From positions 64,314,074 through 64,378,073 of the forward strand of contig OX104113.1 of assembly GCA_944474755.1 (NCBI GenBank): 64,000 bases of DNA, in the 5' to 3' direction. The notes below the pieces were generated by a model, which did not search any database, was not told the origin of the DNA, and saw only the letters and a list, made by a program, of their open reading frames with translations. Shown here one piece after another: positions 38,640-47,425 of this stretch; positions within the stretch are counted from its first letter, which is position 1; each line of letters begins with the position of its first letter. Source of the stretch: Limnoperna fortunei (Eukaryota; Mollusca; Bivalvia; Mytilida; Modiolidae). Both the position numbers and the translations under genes were made by a program.

Positions 38640-38915
38640 ATCTTAAGGGTAGGGACATTGCGGGTCGAGTTGTTATTAAATGTAATAAGAGTAGTAGGTA
38701 GCCTGCTTTTTTGTATTGATCACGTGCATTTAAACGCTGAGGTTGCAGGTTCGAGCATCAATGCGGGCAGGATGTATGTATTCGACTTAACCTTCAATTG
38801 ACAAATATTGCTATTTTTCTTACCAAGGGTGGCGTTATCACCGAATATAGCCGTCTTCTAAAGAAATACTGAACGCAGATAAATTGATGAAAGTGGAGCA
38901 AAAACAGATTCAAAC
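38640..38915 (+). repeat. SINE relic at the array end
   Basis: The last monomer-like stretch (GGGACATTGCGGGTCGAGTT) continues into sequence matching the SINE body: GCTGAGGTTGCAGGTTCGAG with a B-box-like GGTTCGAG, then TGCGGGCAGG, ATTCGACTT, TTGACAAATATTGC, and a weak 3' part with TGATGAAAGTGG. Its head is in register with the monomers. This links the satellite to the SINE. Confidence 0.75.
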
Positions 38916-39004
38916 CAACATTTAGGGTGAGGTATGGACGAAAATAATATTAAACACACATACACTGATATTAATGAAAATATTGTTACGTTGGCAAACA
39001 AGTC

Positions 39005-39081
39005 CATCCTCACAAGTCAGGGTTTCTATGTCCACTGTAAGTGACACATGTGGACACAGACACCCTGACTTGTGAGGATGA
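39005..39081. mobile_element. Short hAT-type MITE, TSD AACAAGTC
   Basis: The ends CATCCTCACAAGTCAGGG and CCCTGACTTGTGAGGATG are inverse complements. The central part also pairs (TGTCCAC with GTGGACA). AACAAGTC flanks it at 38997-39004 and 39082-39089. It belongs with, or near, the family of 23962-24131. Confidence 0.85.
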
Positions 39082-39164
39082 AACAAGTCTAGCTGAATGA
39101 AAGTTAATTTTATACTTAAAAACACGAGTAAGTTTAGTTTTCTAACAACAAATCCGGTTCAATA

Positions 39165-39480
39165 AAGCGTTTAATTGACAACTACAACCTTGCTGGTATA
39201 ATGTTGAAACAATATTAAGTTTAGGGTTGTGTTAAAACTGGTCATTAAGACGGAAAAGATTGTTGGCAAATAAAGTTGACTTGATATATTTTAGATATAA
39301 ACAGATTTTATGCATTTATGTTTTGGGTTGAAATGACAGGTTAATAAAAGGTGATTGTACAATTGACGAAAAATGCTACTGTAGTGGTTTGTGTTATTGA
39401 CAAAGAAAGTCTATAATTTTAGTTTTATATTGACTAAGATATGCATTATAATGACAGTTTGTGGCCTGTGTGGTTGGACT
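39165..39480 (+). repeat. Degenerate TTGACA repeat, outlying block
   Basis: TTGACAACTACAACCTTGCT, ATTGACGAAAAATGCTACTG, ATTGACAAAG and TATTGACTAAG recur at 40-60-bp spacing, as in 27130-28138. Similar cores occur at 40650-40810. Confidence 0.45.
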
Positions 39481-40363
39481 GGTACATAAATGATATTTTA
39501 TATTAAGGTGATATAAAGGACATCTGTAACCGTTAATGTTGTTTGTTTTCAACAGAAACATTCGGGCGTTGGTTATATTAACGGACTAATTTGTTAATAA
39601 GATCTTGAAGCCTGGTTTTAATGATGGTCTAAATAAGACCCATTAGCTGCACTCTGACTGTTGCAATTTGAAAAAAGACCCAGACTTTAATATGTTAACA
39701 AGGTCTTTTAAATTTGTCGGTATCTACCCCTTATGTATACTACTCTAGAAATAGCGAGTCTTATATTTTTATTGTCCCGTTGTTATACCGGTAAAAATGT
39801 GTGTCAGGTATAGGTTTGGGGTGATATTATACGATCCCTAGTTTTGTGTAACTTATCTTTTTAATTACGCCACCTTGTGTTAAATTTGTTTAAATATGCC
39901 TTTCTTTCTATTAAACCTTCGAATGTCATTAATAAAGAATTTAGAAACAATTAAATCTGGATAAAAGATAAATAGATAATTTATGGTCTCTGCGTCACAT
40001 GGCAGCATTTACATTAAAAATAGGATAGCCAAACCGTATATATATTTCTGTTTTCCCACTAGTAAATCCTTGTGGCAAATTCCTGACATTATGCCCTGAC
40101 CACAAACAGAATTATGACAGTTTACTTGTATTTAACCACACCTGCTACTATAAACTACTCTCTTAATACTGGTTAAATTGTATTTTTTGTTTGTTGTCCT
40201 GAATTATAAATAAATCTGTTCTTTGTCTTCTTTTATTAACAAATTGTATGTTTGTGGCTTTCATTGGTCCGTAATTTGTTAATAAATAACTGTATCAGAA
40301 TCGCATAAGCATGTTAATGGTATCAATATTAATTAAGTCGGTGGAATAACTTCGAATTAAAAC
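39481..40363. other. Intergenic, nothing recognised
   Basis: This is AT-rich sequence with no gene, RNA or clear repeat. Confidence 0.45.
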
Positions 40364-40626
40364 GGGGCCTCGGTGGCCCAGTGGTTAAGGTAGTTCGTCT
40401 ACTTTTGATAACGTGGTCTATCAACACTGAGATTGCGGATTCAAGTCTCACTGCGGGCAGGGTGCGCTCGACTCCAATCTTAATTGACAAGGATTGACAG
40501 TTTTTCTACCGAAGGTCGGGAGTTTTCTCCAGGTACTTCGGATTCGCCAATAAAAACTGAACCGTCATGATAGATCTAAAAAATTGCTGAAAGTGACTTT
40601 AAACACCATAATAACAAACAAAAACT
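40364..40626 (+). mobile_element. Full-length tRNA-derived SINE
   Basis: The head reads GGGGCCTCGGTGGCCCAGTG followed by GTTAAGGTAG, with an A-box-like TGGCCCAGTGG. The B-box-like GATTCAAGTC lies about 85 bp further on. The body holds CGGGCAGGGTGCGCTCGACT, TTGACAAGGATTGACAG, GGGAGTTTTCTCC, AATAAAAACTG and GCTGAAAGTGAC, and the tail is CAAACAAAAA. It serves as the reference for the partial copies in this window. It has no coding capacity and would depend on a LINE for movement. Confidence 0.88.
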
Positions 40627-40649
40627 CGAATCAAAACATTTTTTCTCGG

Positions 40650-40810
40650 CATGACTAACAAACACGTCTATATTGACAAACACGTTTATGGAATTGTGTA
40701 TAGTGACAACTTTAGACAGATGGAGGGCTGCATTAACCACGTGGCATTTACAACCATGGCTAGGATTGACTATGTTGACTACATGGCTGTGGTTAGCGTT
40801 ATACAAGGTC
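40650..40810 (+). repeat. Degenerate TTGACA repeat, small block
   Basis: TATATTGACAAACACG, TATAGTGACAAC and GGATTGACTATGTTGACTAC recur, with ACCATGGCTAGG-like linkers. This is the same texture as 27130-28138. Short open frames on both strands here are by-products. Confidence 0.45.
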
Positions 40811-40820
40811 AGGATTTATG

Positions 40821-40944
40821 CTAGACCGAATTCTTCTTTCTCTATGGTGCAAATATTTCACGCAACAAAACAGGGTCAAAATAGAAAATAAAAACAAAAA
40901 ATTGTGAAATATGTGCACCATAGAGACGAAAGAATTCGGTCTAG
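40821..40944. mobile_element. Foldback MITE, arms of about 40 bp
   Basis: CTAGACCGAATTCTTCTTTC and TCTCTATGGTGCA at the left are mirrored by TGCACCATAGAGA and GAAAGAATTCGGTCTAG at the right, with an A-rich loop. There is no clear target duplication beyond a possible TA. Confidence 0.8.
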
Positions 40945-41105
40945 ACTTTTGCTATATTTGAAAACATGGCTTTTGTTAAGGATACATTAACTGAACACAC
41001 GGCTTTTAATGCTTATATGATAGATACATGATCTGAAGTTATTATTATCTTTACAGACAGTAAGCAGTATGGTTGTTTAAGCTATATATATATGATCATT
41101 TATAC

Positions 41106-41149
41106 AAACTATAAACAGGAACAGTATAGACTGTCCCTGTTATAAGTTT
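41106..41149. repeat. 44-bp imperfect palindrome
   Basis: AAACTATAAACAGG-AACAGT and ACTGTCCCTGTTATAAGTTT pair with one or two mismatches around ATAG. No flanking duplication is seen. Confidence 0.7.
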
Positions 41150-41392
41150 ACAATTTGTAAATATTTTTTTCTAATTTTGACGTAATATTTCAAAAATATT
41201 TTTCGTCACTAGTGAATTTGTTGTTCTCAGCAGTTGATTGGTTAAAAATAATAACGTCACAATAAGAACTCATGACGTCATAAACAAAACACCTTCCATT
41301 TATCGCGTATTCAGTCATGAACGTAAAATTGGGGTTGGGAGAATTTGTACTTTTTTTCTCAAATTTACTACTTTTAAAAAATTAGAGAAACA

Positions 41393-41525
41393 GAATCTTA
41401 CATTAGTACTCTTGGATTATCGGATTCTCCAATCTCGATAGTTAAATTATGGAAATTTAAGTCCTCGCCAATTAACTATCTCGATTGGAGAAATCCGATA
41501 ATCCACTCGTACCAATGTAAGATCC
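41393..41525. mobile_element. Foldback element, arms of about 52 bp
   Basis: Left arm ATCTTACATTAGTACTCTTG, GATTATCGGATTCTCCAATC, TCGATAGTTAA and right arm TTAACTATCTCGATTGGAG, AAATCCGATAATCC, ACTCGTACCAATGTAAGAT are inverse complements with few differences. One arm plus upstream flank recurs at 47268-47425. Confidence 0.8.
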
Positions 41526-41540
41526 TATATACTGGTCAGA

Positions 41541-42322
41541 GGTGTCTGGATAAATCGGCCCATAACAAAATCGGCCTATACAAATCGGCCCGTGTCAAAA
41601 TCGGCCCAATATAATATAAAATGTAAAAGTAAGATATATTACTGAAATAAATAAAATGTAAAATTAAAATATACTGTTATATAATGTATACTGTTACAGA
41701 ATTTCTTAATAGTAATTGTGATCATTTAATTATATTGTTGTTTAACAATCATTCCATAAGGAGTTATCGTTGATTAAACTTATTAATAGTCTTGTTGTTT
41801 TTTTTAATTAGCAATATTTTTTTATATTTGTTCAATCATTTAAGATCAAAAGCACAAAGCACACACAAGCTATAGCATGGTTGATACAAACACGAATTGG
41901 CAAAACATTGCAGAAAAAAACAAAGCTTAGCTTTCGTGACCAAATGTACTGAGATATTGAGAAATTGTTAAAAAAACTGAACATTGTCTTTGATTTTTTA
42001 CCGAAAAATTATAAAAAGACGGTAAAATAATTATGGATCCTCATTCTAACCATGGATCCCGATCGATGTGTTGAATGTACCCGTAAAGTTACCACTAGAC
42101 AGCATGCACTCCAATGTGACATGTAAAACCTGTGGCAGCACAGAATCTGCAATACAGGCATCACCCAGACAGAGTATATACAGATGGTCCGGAATGGTAC
42201 CCTTGCATTTACGTGTAGTAAATGCAAAGAAGCGCAAGAGGAAACAATGAGGTAAGACATACTTTTAATTTTTTTCTCTTTTTTTATAAATATAAAATGT
42301 GACTTAAATATAATTTAAATAA
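41541..42322 (+). mobile_element. MULE-derived element, truncated copy 1
   Basis: It starts GGTGTCTGGATAAATCGGCC and CATAACAAAATCGGCC, contains several CAAAATCGGCCC repeats, and matches 50330-51106 in inverse orientation over about 770 bp, including the zinc-finger exon. Homology stops near 42322 in AT-rich sequence, next to the direct repeat that flanks the hammerhead region. The other TIR is missing. Confidence 0.75.
42052..42251 (+). pseudogene. MULE zinc-finger exon, broken
   Basis: ATG opens MDPDRCVECTRKVTTRQHAL and then QCDM before TAA. Beyond the stop, other frames give ICNTGIT, EYIQMV and TFTCSKCKE-like pieces, so a Cys/His zinc-binding domain (CxxC...H...C...CxxC) was interrupted by at least two small indels. 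It ends at a good donor GAG|GTAAGA. The same lesions occur in the copy at 50401-50601. Confidence 0.7.
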
Positions 42323-42325
42323 TTT

Positions 42326-42423
42326 AAATTTTTGACAAGAAACACCGTCATTTGTATCGTTGCATAATCTTCTAGACTTGTATATTATTTTTTGTTTATG
42401 CTGTATCGTCATGTTTGTCGATC
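42326..42423 (+). repeat. 98-bp direct repeat, left copy
   Basis: It runs from AAATTTTTGACAAGAAACAC to ATGTTTGTCGATC and is repeated at 42833-42930 with only a few substitutions. The 409 bp between the copies contain the hammerhead motif. Confidence 0.95.
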
Positions 42424-42571
42424 CGATACTTAATAAGCTCGCTGGTTGGTAAATTCTTTAGAGTCTTTATATAATATTTTGAACTACCTGTATTGTGTAT
42501 TTACACGATCCCAGTGGACTTATATTATTCCATCGCCAAATGAAAAAAATACCTTAAGCATTAAGAGTTAA

Positions 42572-42615
42572 ACGCCACTGATGAGTCTTTAGTAGACGAA
42601 ACGCGCGTCTGGCGT
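42572..42615 (+). ncRNA. Hammerhead ribozyme, type I
   Basis: All core elements are present in order. Stem I 5' strand is ACGCCA (42572-42577), then CTGATGA (42578-42584). Stem II is GTCT-TTAGT-AGAC (42585-42597), then GAA (42598-42600). Stem III is A-C paired with G-T around GCGC (42601-42608), with C42609 at the cleavage site. Stem I 3' strand is TGGCGT (42610-42615), exactly complementary to ACGCCA. The open stem I and very short stem III match metazoan hammerheads known from retrozymes and Penelope-like elements. Self-cleavage would occur after C42609. Activity is predicted, not shown. Confidence 0.92.
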
Positions 42616-42832
42616 AATGAATTAGTCACCTTCGTAATTTTAATTACACCTTGTTGGAATATTTGAGCAAAGCCAAATAACAGCACGGCACGTCCGCGGG
42701 TTGCGGACTGGGAAGCAACTATTTTGGGTTAAGTTGGATTGAGAAAGTTTAAGATCAATATGTTATGACTTGTTTACATCATTTATTTATATTGACATTC
42801 AATGACTACCATTTGTTGGTCAGTCTTTGTCT

Positions 42833-42930
42833 AAATTTTTAACAAGAAAAACCGTCATTTGTATCGTTGCATAATCTTCTAGACTTGTATATTATTTTTT
42901 GTTTATGCTGTATAGTCATGTTTGTCGATC
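42833..42930 (+). repeat. 98-bp direct repeat, right copy
   Basis: This is the partner of 42326-42423, offset 507 bp. Differences include TTTTTAACAAG for TTTTTGACAAG and TATAGTC for TATCGTC. Confidence 0.95.
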
Positions 42931-43007
42931 GGGTGGCGAGAATTACTTGCCGGCGAGAACTACTCCGTGACCAGTATATATGGCAAGCCAAAGTGGACAA
43001 AATGCCG

Positions 43008-43463
43008 TATTTATTGATATTAATAATTCATTTATTTATATTAATAATTCATTTATTAATATCAATAATTCATTAATACATTTATTGATATTAATCATTC
43101 ATTTATTGATATCAATAATTCATTTGTTAATATCAATAATGCATTTATTAATATCAATATTTCGTAGATTTATTAATATTAATAATGTATTTATTGATAT
43201 CAATAATTCATTTATTGATATCAATAATTCATTTATTGATATCAATAATTCATTTATTGATATCAATAAATGAATTATTGATATCAATAAATGAATTATT
43301 GATATTAATAAAAGAATTATTGATATCAATAAAAGAATTATTGATATCAACAAATGATTTATTGATATCAATAAATCATTTATGGATATTATTAATTCAT
43401 TTATTGATATAAATAATGTATTTATTTATATCAATAAATCAGCGAATTATTAATATCAATAAA
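43008..43463. repeat. 21-bp palindromic repeat array with orientation switch
   Basis: The left half is built of TTCATTTATTGATATCAATAA-type units. At the GATATC 43259-43264 the orientation switches and the units read as the reverse complement (AATGAATTATTGATATCAAT). Arms around the axis are perfect for about 55 bp and imperfect for over 150 bp. Each unit contains the 16-bp palindrome TTATTGATATCAATAA. Because 21 is a multiple of three, open frames with an INNSFID heptad run through both strands; I regard these as artefacts. Confidence 0.95.
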
Positions 43464-43622
43464 GCGCCTAAATGAGAACAGAGCATGTGCTCCCTGTTGT
43501 CAAAACAACATGTAATCTGCCATCTTTTGTACTTTAGTGTACAGTACACAAGGGAGAATTTATTATTTTTTACCCAAACGGTTTGGCGACTATGATTTGA
43601 ATTATTAATATCAATAAATGAA

Positions 43623-43711
43623 CATCCTCCCAAGTCAGGGGTTCTGAGTCCGCGTTCGCTCCATCATCACCCCTGACAACATACATATATATTTTTCGGG
43701 TCTGAAGTGAA
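43623..43711 (+). mobile_element. hAT-type end, left (inverted partner at 47155)
   Basis: From CATCCTCCCAAGTCAGGGG to TTTTTCGGGTCTGA it matches the first 86 bp of the MITE at 23962 and, as inverse complement, 47185-47267. It lies directly after a last 21-bp palindromic unit. No 8-bp target duplication is shared with the right end. Confidence 0.8.
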
Positions 43712-44424
43712 GTTGCTTCTGACCTTGAGAAGTACCAATCAAAATCGTTTTTACAAAATCTGCATGTCGAACGTAAACAAACACACGAGGTTTAAAGCAC
43801 ATGTGAATACTTCGGTAATTTGATTTGAAATTGATAAAAATATATCATGTATCTTATATTTAAACGTGCGCCAACACAAAATAAGGTGTGTGACAGCTAA
43901 TGATACGTTTTTTTTATTTTCTTCTCGAATATTTTGGACATTGTCAATTCCACGAAGACGAAGCTTATATTTGTATGTTTGTACTATAAATCGTAAATAA
44001 TATCAATCTTATATCCATATATGTAACTATGAGACATAAGCTATGTAAGCATGTGTCAGTATATGATCATGACTCTGTAGGGACCTACTACTTTTTGTAG
44101 AAAAGGGGGGGGGGGGTAGGATTTTTTTGGACACAATTAGTCCAGAAGAACCAGACAGTAAGTAATTCCCAACTGAGCAAAGAGAGCATATAGGGAGAAA
44201 GGAATTGTTCTTAGCAGTATTATATTTTTAGAACCCACTTTATTTCCACCCCCCCCCCCCACAAGTCTGCATAAAGGATGTGTTTGGTTATTTATACATG
44301 TACTTTTTACAAATGTAAAAAAATCCAGAAATTAAAGATGTTAATGATGTACCCTTGAAATATTTCAACAAAAAATATTGACTTTTATACCAAAGCAGTA
44401 CTTGTGTATACACTTACTGGGTAC

Positions 44425-44512
44425 TTCTGCCTAGCTCCATCAAATAAAACCTGGATATCAGTATATAGCTAAAAAAATTACTGAAAGTGGCATAGAGTTC
44501 CAAACAAATTGT
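44425..44512 (+). repeat. SINE 3' fragment
   Basis: GGGTACTTCTGCCTAGCTCC, AAATAAAACCTGGATATCAG, and ATTACTGAAAGTGGCATAGA match the 3' part of the SINE at 40364-40626. Confidence 0.7.
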
Positions 44513-45789
44513 ATGTGACTAATTGATAATTGTTATTTGCAAATGCATAATTCAGTGTCTGCTGATATGAATTGAGGGATCAGTGAACTGGGACACTAGA
44601 AAGTTTAGCCTTTATTAGCATTCATAATTTTTTCATACATGCACTTAGTGGTGTACATGCTATTTTGTATTTGCCTGCATTACACTGATAGAATATTCCT
44701 TCGGTCACAAGCTTCAACAAGTTGCTTTTTTTTGCAGTTGCACATTTAGTTTGATTTTAGACCTTATGGGCCTGTACCATAACAAGTTAAACAACATCCC
44801 ATACACTGTCATAACTAAGCTGCCTGCCATGTTGACTTTAAGCTGCATACACATACAAGAATCGCAGCTCATTTTAAACTAGAGGAGAACTACATAGTGT
44901 GCCATACTACATGTAGTTACTTATATATTATGACAAGCCCCAATATAGGACAGTTTGAGCTTGGTTTTAATTCTTTGTCTTGCATATTTATTGAATAATT
45001 AAAAACAAGTGCCATTGTCACAGTAAAAAAACTGCACTTGCAGCTTTTGCATTTATTCCTTTTAGGTAAGCAGTATTCAAGAAATTAAATAAATAAGATT
45101 TATGTGTTCATGTTCAATTCCAAAACATGACCATATACATGTTCACAAAATTACACTATTTTGATAGGACAAGTTATACCCCAATTTGGAGCCAACAACT
45201 AAATGTATTTTTCAATTTAGTTAAGTTAGACTTGCAGTCATATTTAACTTTCATTTCCCCCAAATAGGACACTTAAAGTCCATGATTTTGTTAATTGGGT
45301 CCTCTAGAACTTTAATAAACAGATCATCAACCTTTAATTATGGTCTAGTATTAAGCATACCAGTACTTATAAATTATTCTTAATACAATTTTGTAGCTCA
45401 TGTGACAATTTATGATCTGCTAAGATGTCCCATTACCCTGAATGACTCAGCTGGTTGTGATTCAACACCCAGGGGTTTACAAATATTATCTGTTATTGAA
45501 CTGTTTCACTGTTTTATATTTTTTATTTTTTTTTCTGCCACTTATTGTATACTTCTAGAACACCTTGTTGATAAACTTAACAATTCTTTCATAACCATCC
45601 AGTCCTTTGCTTAAAAAAACATGGGTTTATTCTTTTAACTGGTCCAGCAGATAAGGTACATACAGTATATGTATACTAGTACCATACAAGTCTCATTCTT
45701 GCCATGAAACAAATGTACATGTACTAGTATATGAAAAATTATTTCACTTGGGGTAATTAAAATCACTCAGAGACTGAATATTATAAGAC

Positions 45790-46275
45790 AGGGACTCGTT
45801 GGCAGAGTGGTTGACGTAGTTAGTCATCTAATTTTGATCACTGTTAACACAGGGGTTGCAGGTTGGGCTTAGCTGCTGGCAGGGTGTGCTTGACTCCTAT
45901 CTTAACTGACAAGAATTGCCAATTTTCCATGGTCTATACTCATTCTTTGTGTAAAAATTCCATGACTTGTCAAGAACTATGTGACCATTTTCCATGAATG
46001 ATTCTAGCATGACAGTGTAATTGCATTGACACTTGCAATTTAACACAAAATATGAGATAAAGGCACAGTAGAAATTTTTCGCCTGGAACTTTGTTGTAAT
46101 TTTTTTATACTGATAAATTCCAAAACTTTTCCAGGATTTCTTGACCCGTTTTGACCTTGTGGAAAGTTAGGAGTTTTCTCCTGGCACACCAGCTTCCTCT
46201 CCAATAAAAAACTACATGTCATTATAAAGCTGAAAAATTTCTGAAAGTAGGATGAACACAACAAACAAATCAAAA
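45790..46275 (+). mobile_element. SINE interrupted by a 230-bp insertion
   Basis: The head GGGACTCGTTGGCAGAGTGG followed by TTGACGTAGTTAG, and a B-box region GGTTGCAGGTTGGGC, lead to TTAACTGACAAGAATTGCC. The body resumes near 46168 with TTAGGAGTTTTCTCCTGGCA, CCAATAAAAAACTAC and CTGAAAGTAGG. The inserted part (about 45930-46160) has TTCCATGACTTGTCAAG and CCAAAACTTTTCCAGGATTT, resembling a separate short dispersed repeat. This head is the closest in the window to the 61-bp satellite monomer. Confidence 0.8.
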
Positions 46276-46811
46276 TAAGACAAAATGAAATGGAAATTAA
46301 TGTGATAATCTGCAACAGGTTTTGAAACTATGAACATAATCCATATGCATGAACATGAATATATTTTATCTTTTATTCCAGTACACAATTTATAAATCAG
46401 TCAGAATAGGAAATTTGCTTTCATGTGATAAAAAGTTTGACTAGTGTGCTGCATGATTAATTTTTAATATCCCTCACATTCTTACAGGTACAGTATATTA
46501 TTAAACCATTATCCATGTCCATTTTTAAGTTGAATGATTTCCTCCTATATAATCAGTAGTTTTAACATGGTGCATAATACTGGTCAGTAAATTACTTGAG
46601 TCTTGAATGTGATGATGTGTTGAAGATTACATACAGGTGTATAATACATGTAAATGTCAACCTAAATGTCTTGTAAAAATTTAAATCACATATAATCCAA
46701 TCAAATGAACAAATTTTGGTTGGAATATTTACAAATTGACATTCTTCTGTCACTGACAGATCTGTCCGTGTTAAAACAATCTCGTTTTGGGTTACTTCAC
46801 CCACCTCTTTC

Positions 46812-47108
46812 TCAGTCCTTTTTCAGTTCCAATACGTCCGGATTACAGAAAATTTTAATTAAATCATTTACTACTGCTTTCACATACTGCACAGAACTCC
46901 ATTTCATTCAGTCCACTACTTTATCAATATCACGTTCAACACGTGGAAGTATTCGTATGCAAATTTGTATATGCCATTGCAGTCGTCCACATTTCATTTG
47001 AAAAACAAATGGCACCAGCTGTCACCGCTCATACAGCTTCTTTTTGAGGTCCGGATGGAATCTGTCCAACATATCGTTAAAACAATCCACGATACAGGGC
47101 GCAGACAT
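46812..47108 (-). pseudogene. Decayed ORF with only TGA stops
   Basis: Reading from ATG at 47108, one frame gives MSAPCIVDCFNDMLDRFHPD, then LKKKLYER, TGA, a protein-like stretch, TGA, a stretch with YVKAVVNDLIKIFCNPD and VLELKKD, then TGA. The three stops in 99 codons are all TGA, which would fit decay of CGA arginine codons by CpG mutation. A CCAAT-like box and the inner end of the hAT-type terminus lie about 50 bp upstream. The family is not recognised. A live multi-exon gene is possible but no consistent splicing was found. Confidence 0.4.
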
Positions 47109-47154
47109 TTTTTGTTTACATGTAAACATTAGGCGAAGGTTACGATAAATTTCA

Positions 47155-47267
47155 TTGGCTGATGTTAACTCCGGTCACCGCCAGATGGCGACACTCAGAC
47201 CCGAAAAATATATATGTATGTTGTCAGGGGTGATGATGGAGCGAACGCGGACTCAGAACCCCTGACT
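47155..47267 (-). mobile_element. hAT-type end, right (inverted partner at 43623)
   Basis: Read on the - strand from 47267, it matches the first 110-120 bp of the MITE at 23962, including GTCGCCATCTGGCGGTGACC and GGAGTTAACATCAGCC. The first 82 bp are identical to the left end at 43623. The flank ATTCAAGT differs from the left flank. Confidence 0.8.
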
Positions 47268-47425
47268 TGGGAGGATGATTCAAGTCATGAACGTAAAATT
47301 TGGTTTGGGAGAATTTGTACTTTGCTTCGCTACTTTTCGCCAAGGCTCGGACTTAAAATTCCATAATTTAACTATCTCGATTGGAGAAATCCGATAATCC
47401 ACTCGTACCAATGAAAGATCCTATA
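47268..47425 (+). repeat. Partial copy of the 41.3-kb foldback region
   Basis: TCATGAACGTAAAATTTGG, GGGAGAATTTGTACTTT, and the arm TTAACTATCTCGATTGGAG plus AAATCCGATAATCCACTCGT match 41314-41527. Only one arm is kept. Confidence 0.75.

Larger units (their letters stand above)
30366..38690 (+). repeat. Duplicated unit, copy 2 (module plus long array)
   Basis: The module 30366-32025 repeats 26501-28138 almost exactly, followed by the longer array 32026-38690. The first few array monomers also match those of array 1 in order and variants, so the duplication included the array start. The two arrays then diverge in length and order. Confidence 0.92.
32026..38690 (+). repeat. 61-bp satellite array 2, about 109 copies
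   Basis: It has the same monomer and orientation as array 1. Rare events mark positions: an extra CTGG in ATACTGGTAGTAAACAG near 35736 and 38371, a variant with TATACTATAGGGACAT near 32216, 35824 and 38459, and TATGATAGCGACATTG near 35508 and 38144. The last monomers near 38600-38690 decay into the SINE body that follows. Confidence 0.97.
43712..47154. other. Region between two inverted hAT-type ends
   Basis: It contains a G12 run at 44105-44116 and a C12 run at 44249-44260, SINE pieces, and a decayed ORF near the right end. No hAT transposase was recognised. It may be the inside of a 3.6-kb composite element or simply DNA between two partial MITEs. Confidence 0.4.

Noticed and set aside
28139..38690. 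CRISPR array
   Set aside because: Repeats are directly adjacent with no unique spacers, and the context is a eukaryotic genome.
28139..38690. A cluster of tRNA genes, because each monomer has a tRNA-like A-box stretch
   Set aside because: There is no B box, no anticodon arm and no cloverleaf in the 61-bp unit.
40364..40626. A functional tRNA gene
   Set aside because: The A- and B-box-like parts are too far apart for a tRNA, and the sequence continues into a SINE body shared by other copies.
43008..43412. Open frames encoding INNSFID or LLISI heptads as a repeat protein
   Set aside because: They arise because the 21-bp DNA repeat is a multiple of three, and appear on both strands and in several frames.
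46705..47001. A + strand protein of 98 residues
   Set aside because: It has no recognisable domain, and the - strand reading of the same DNA looks more protein-like.
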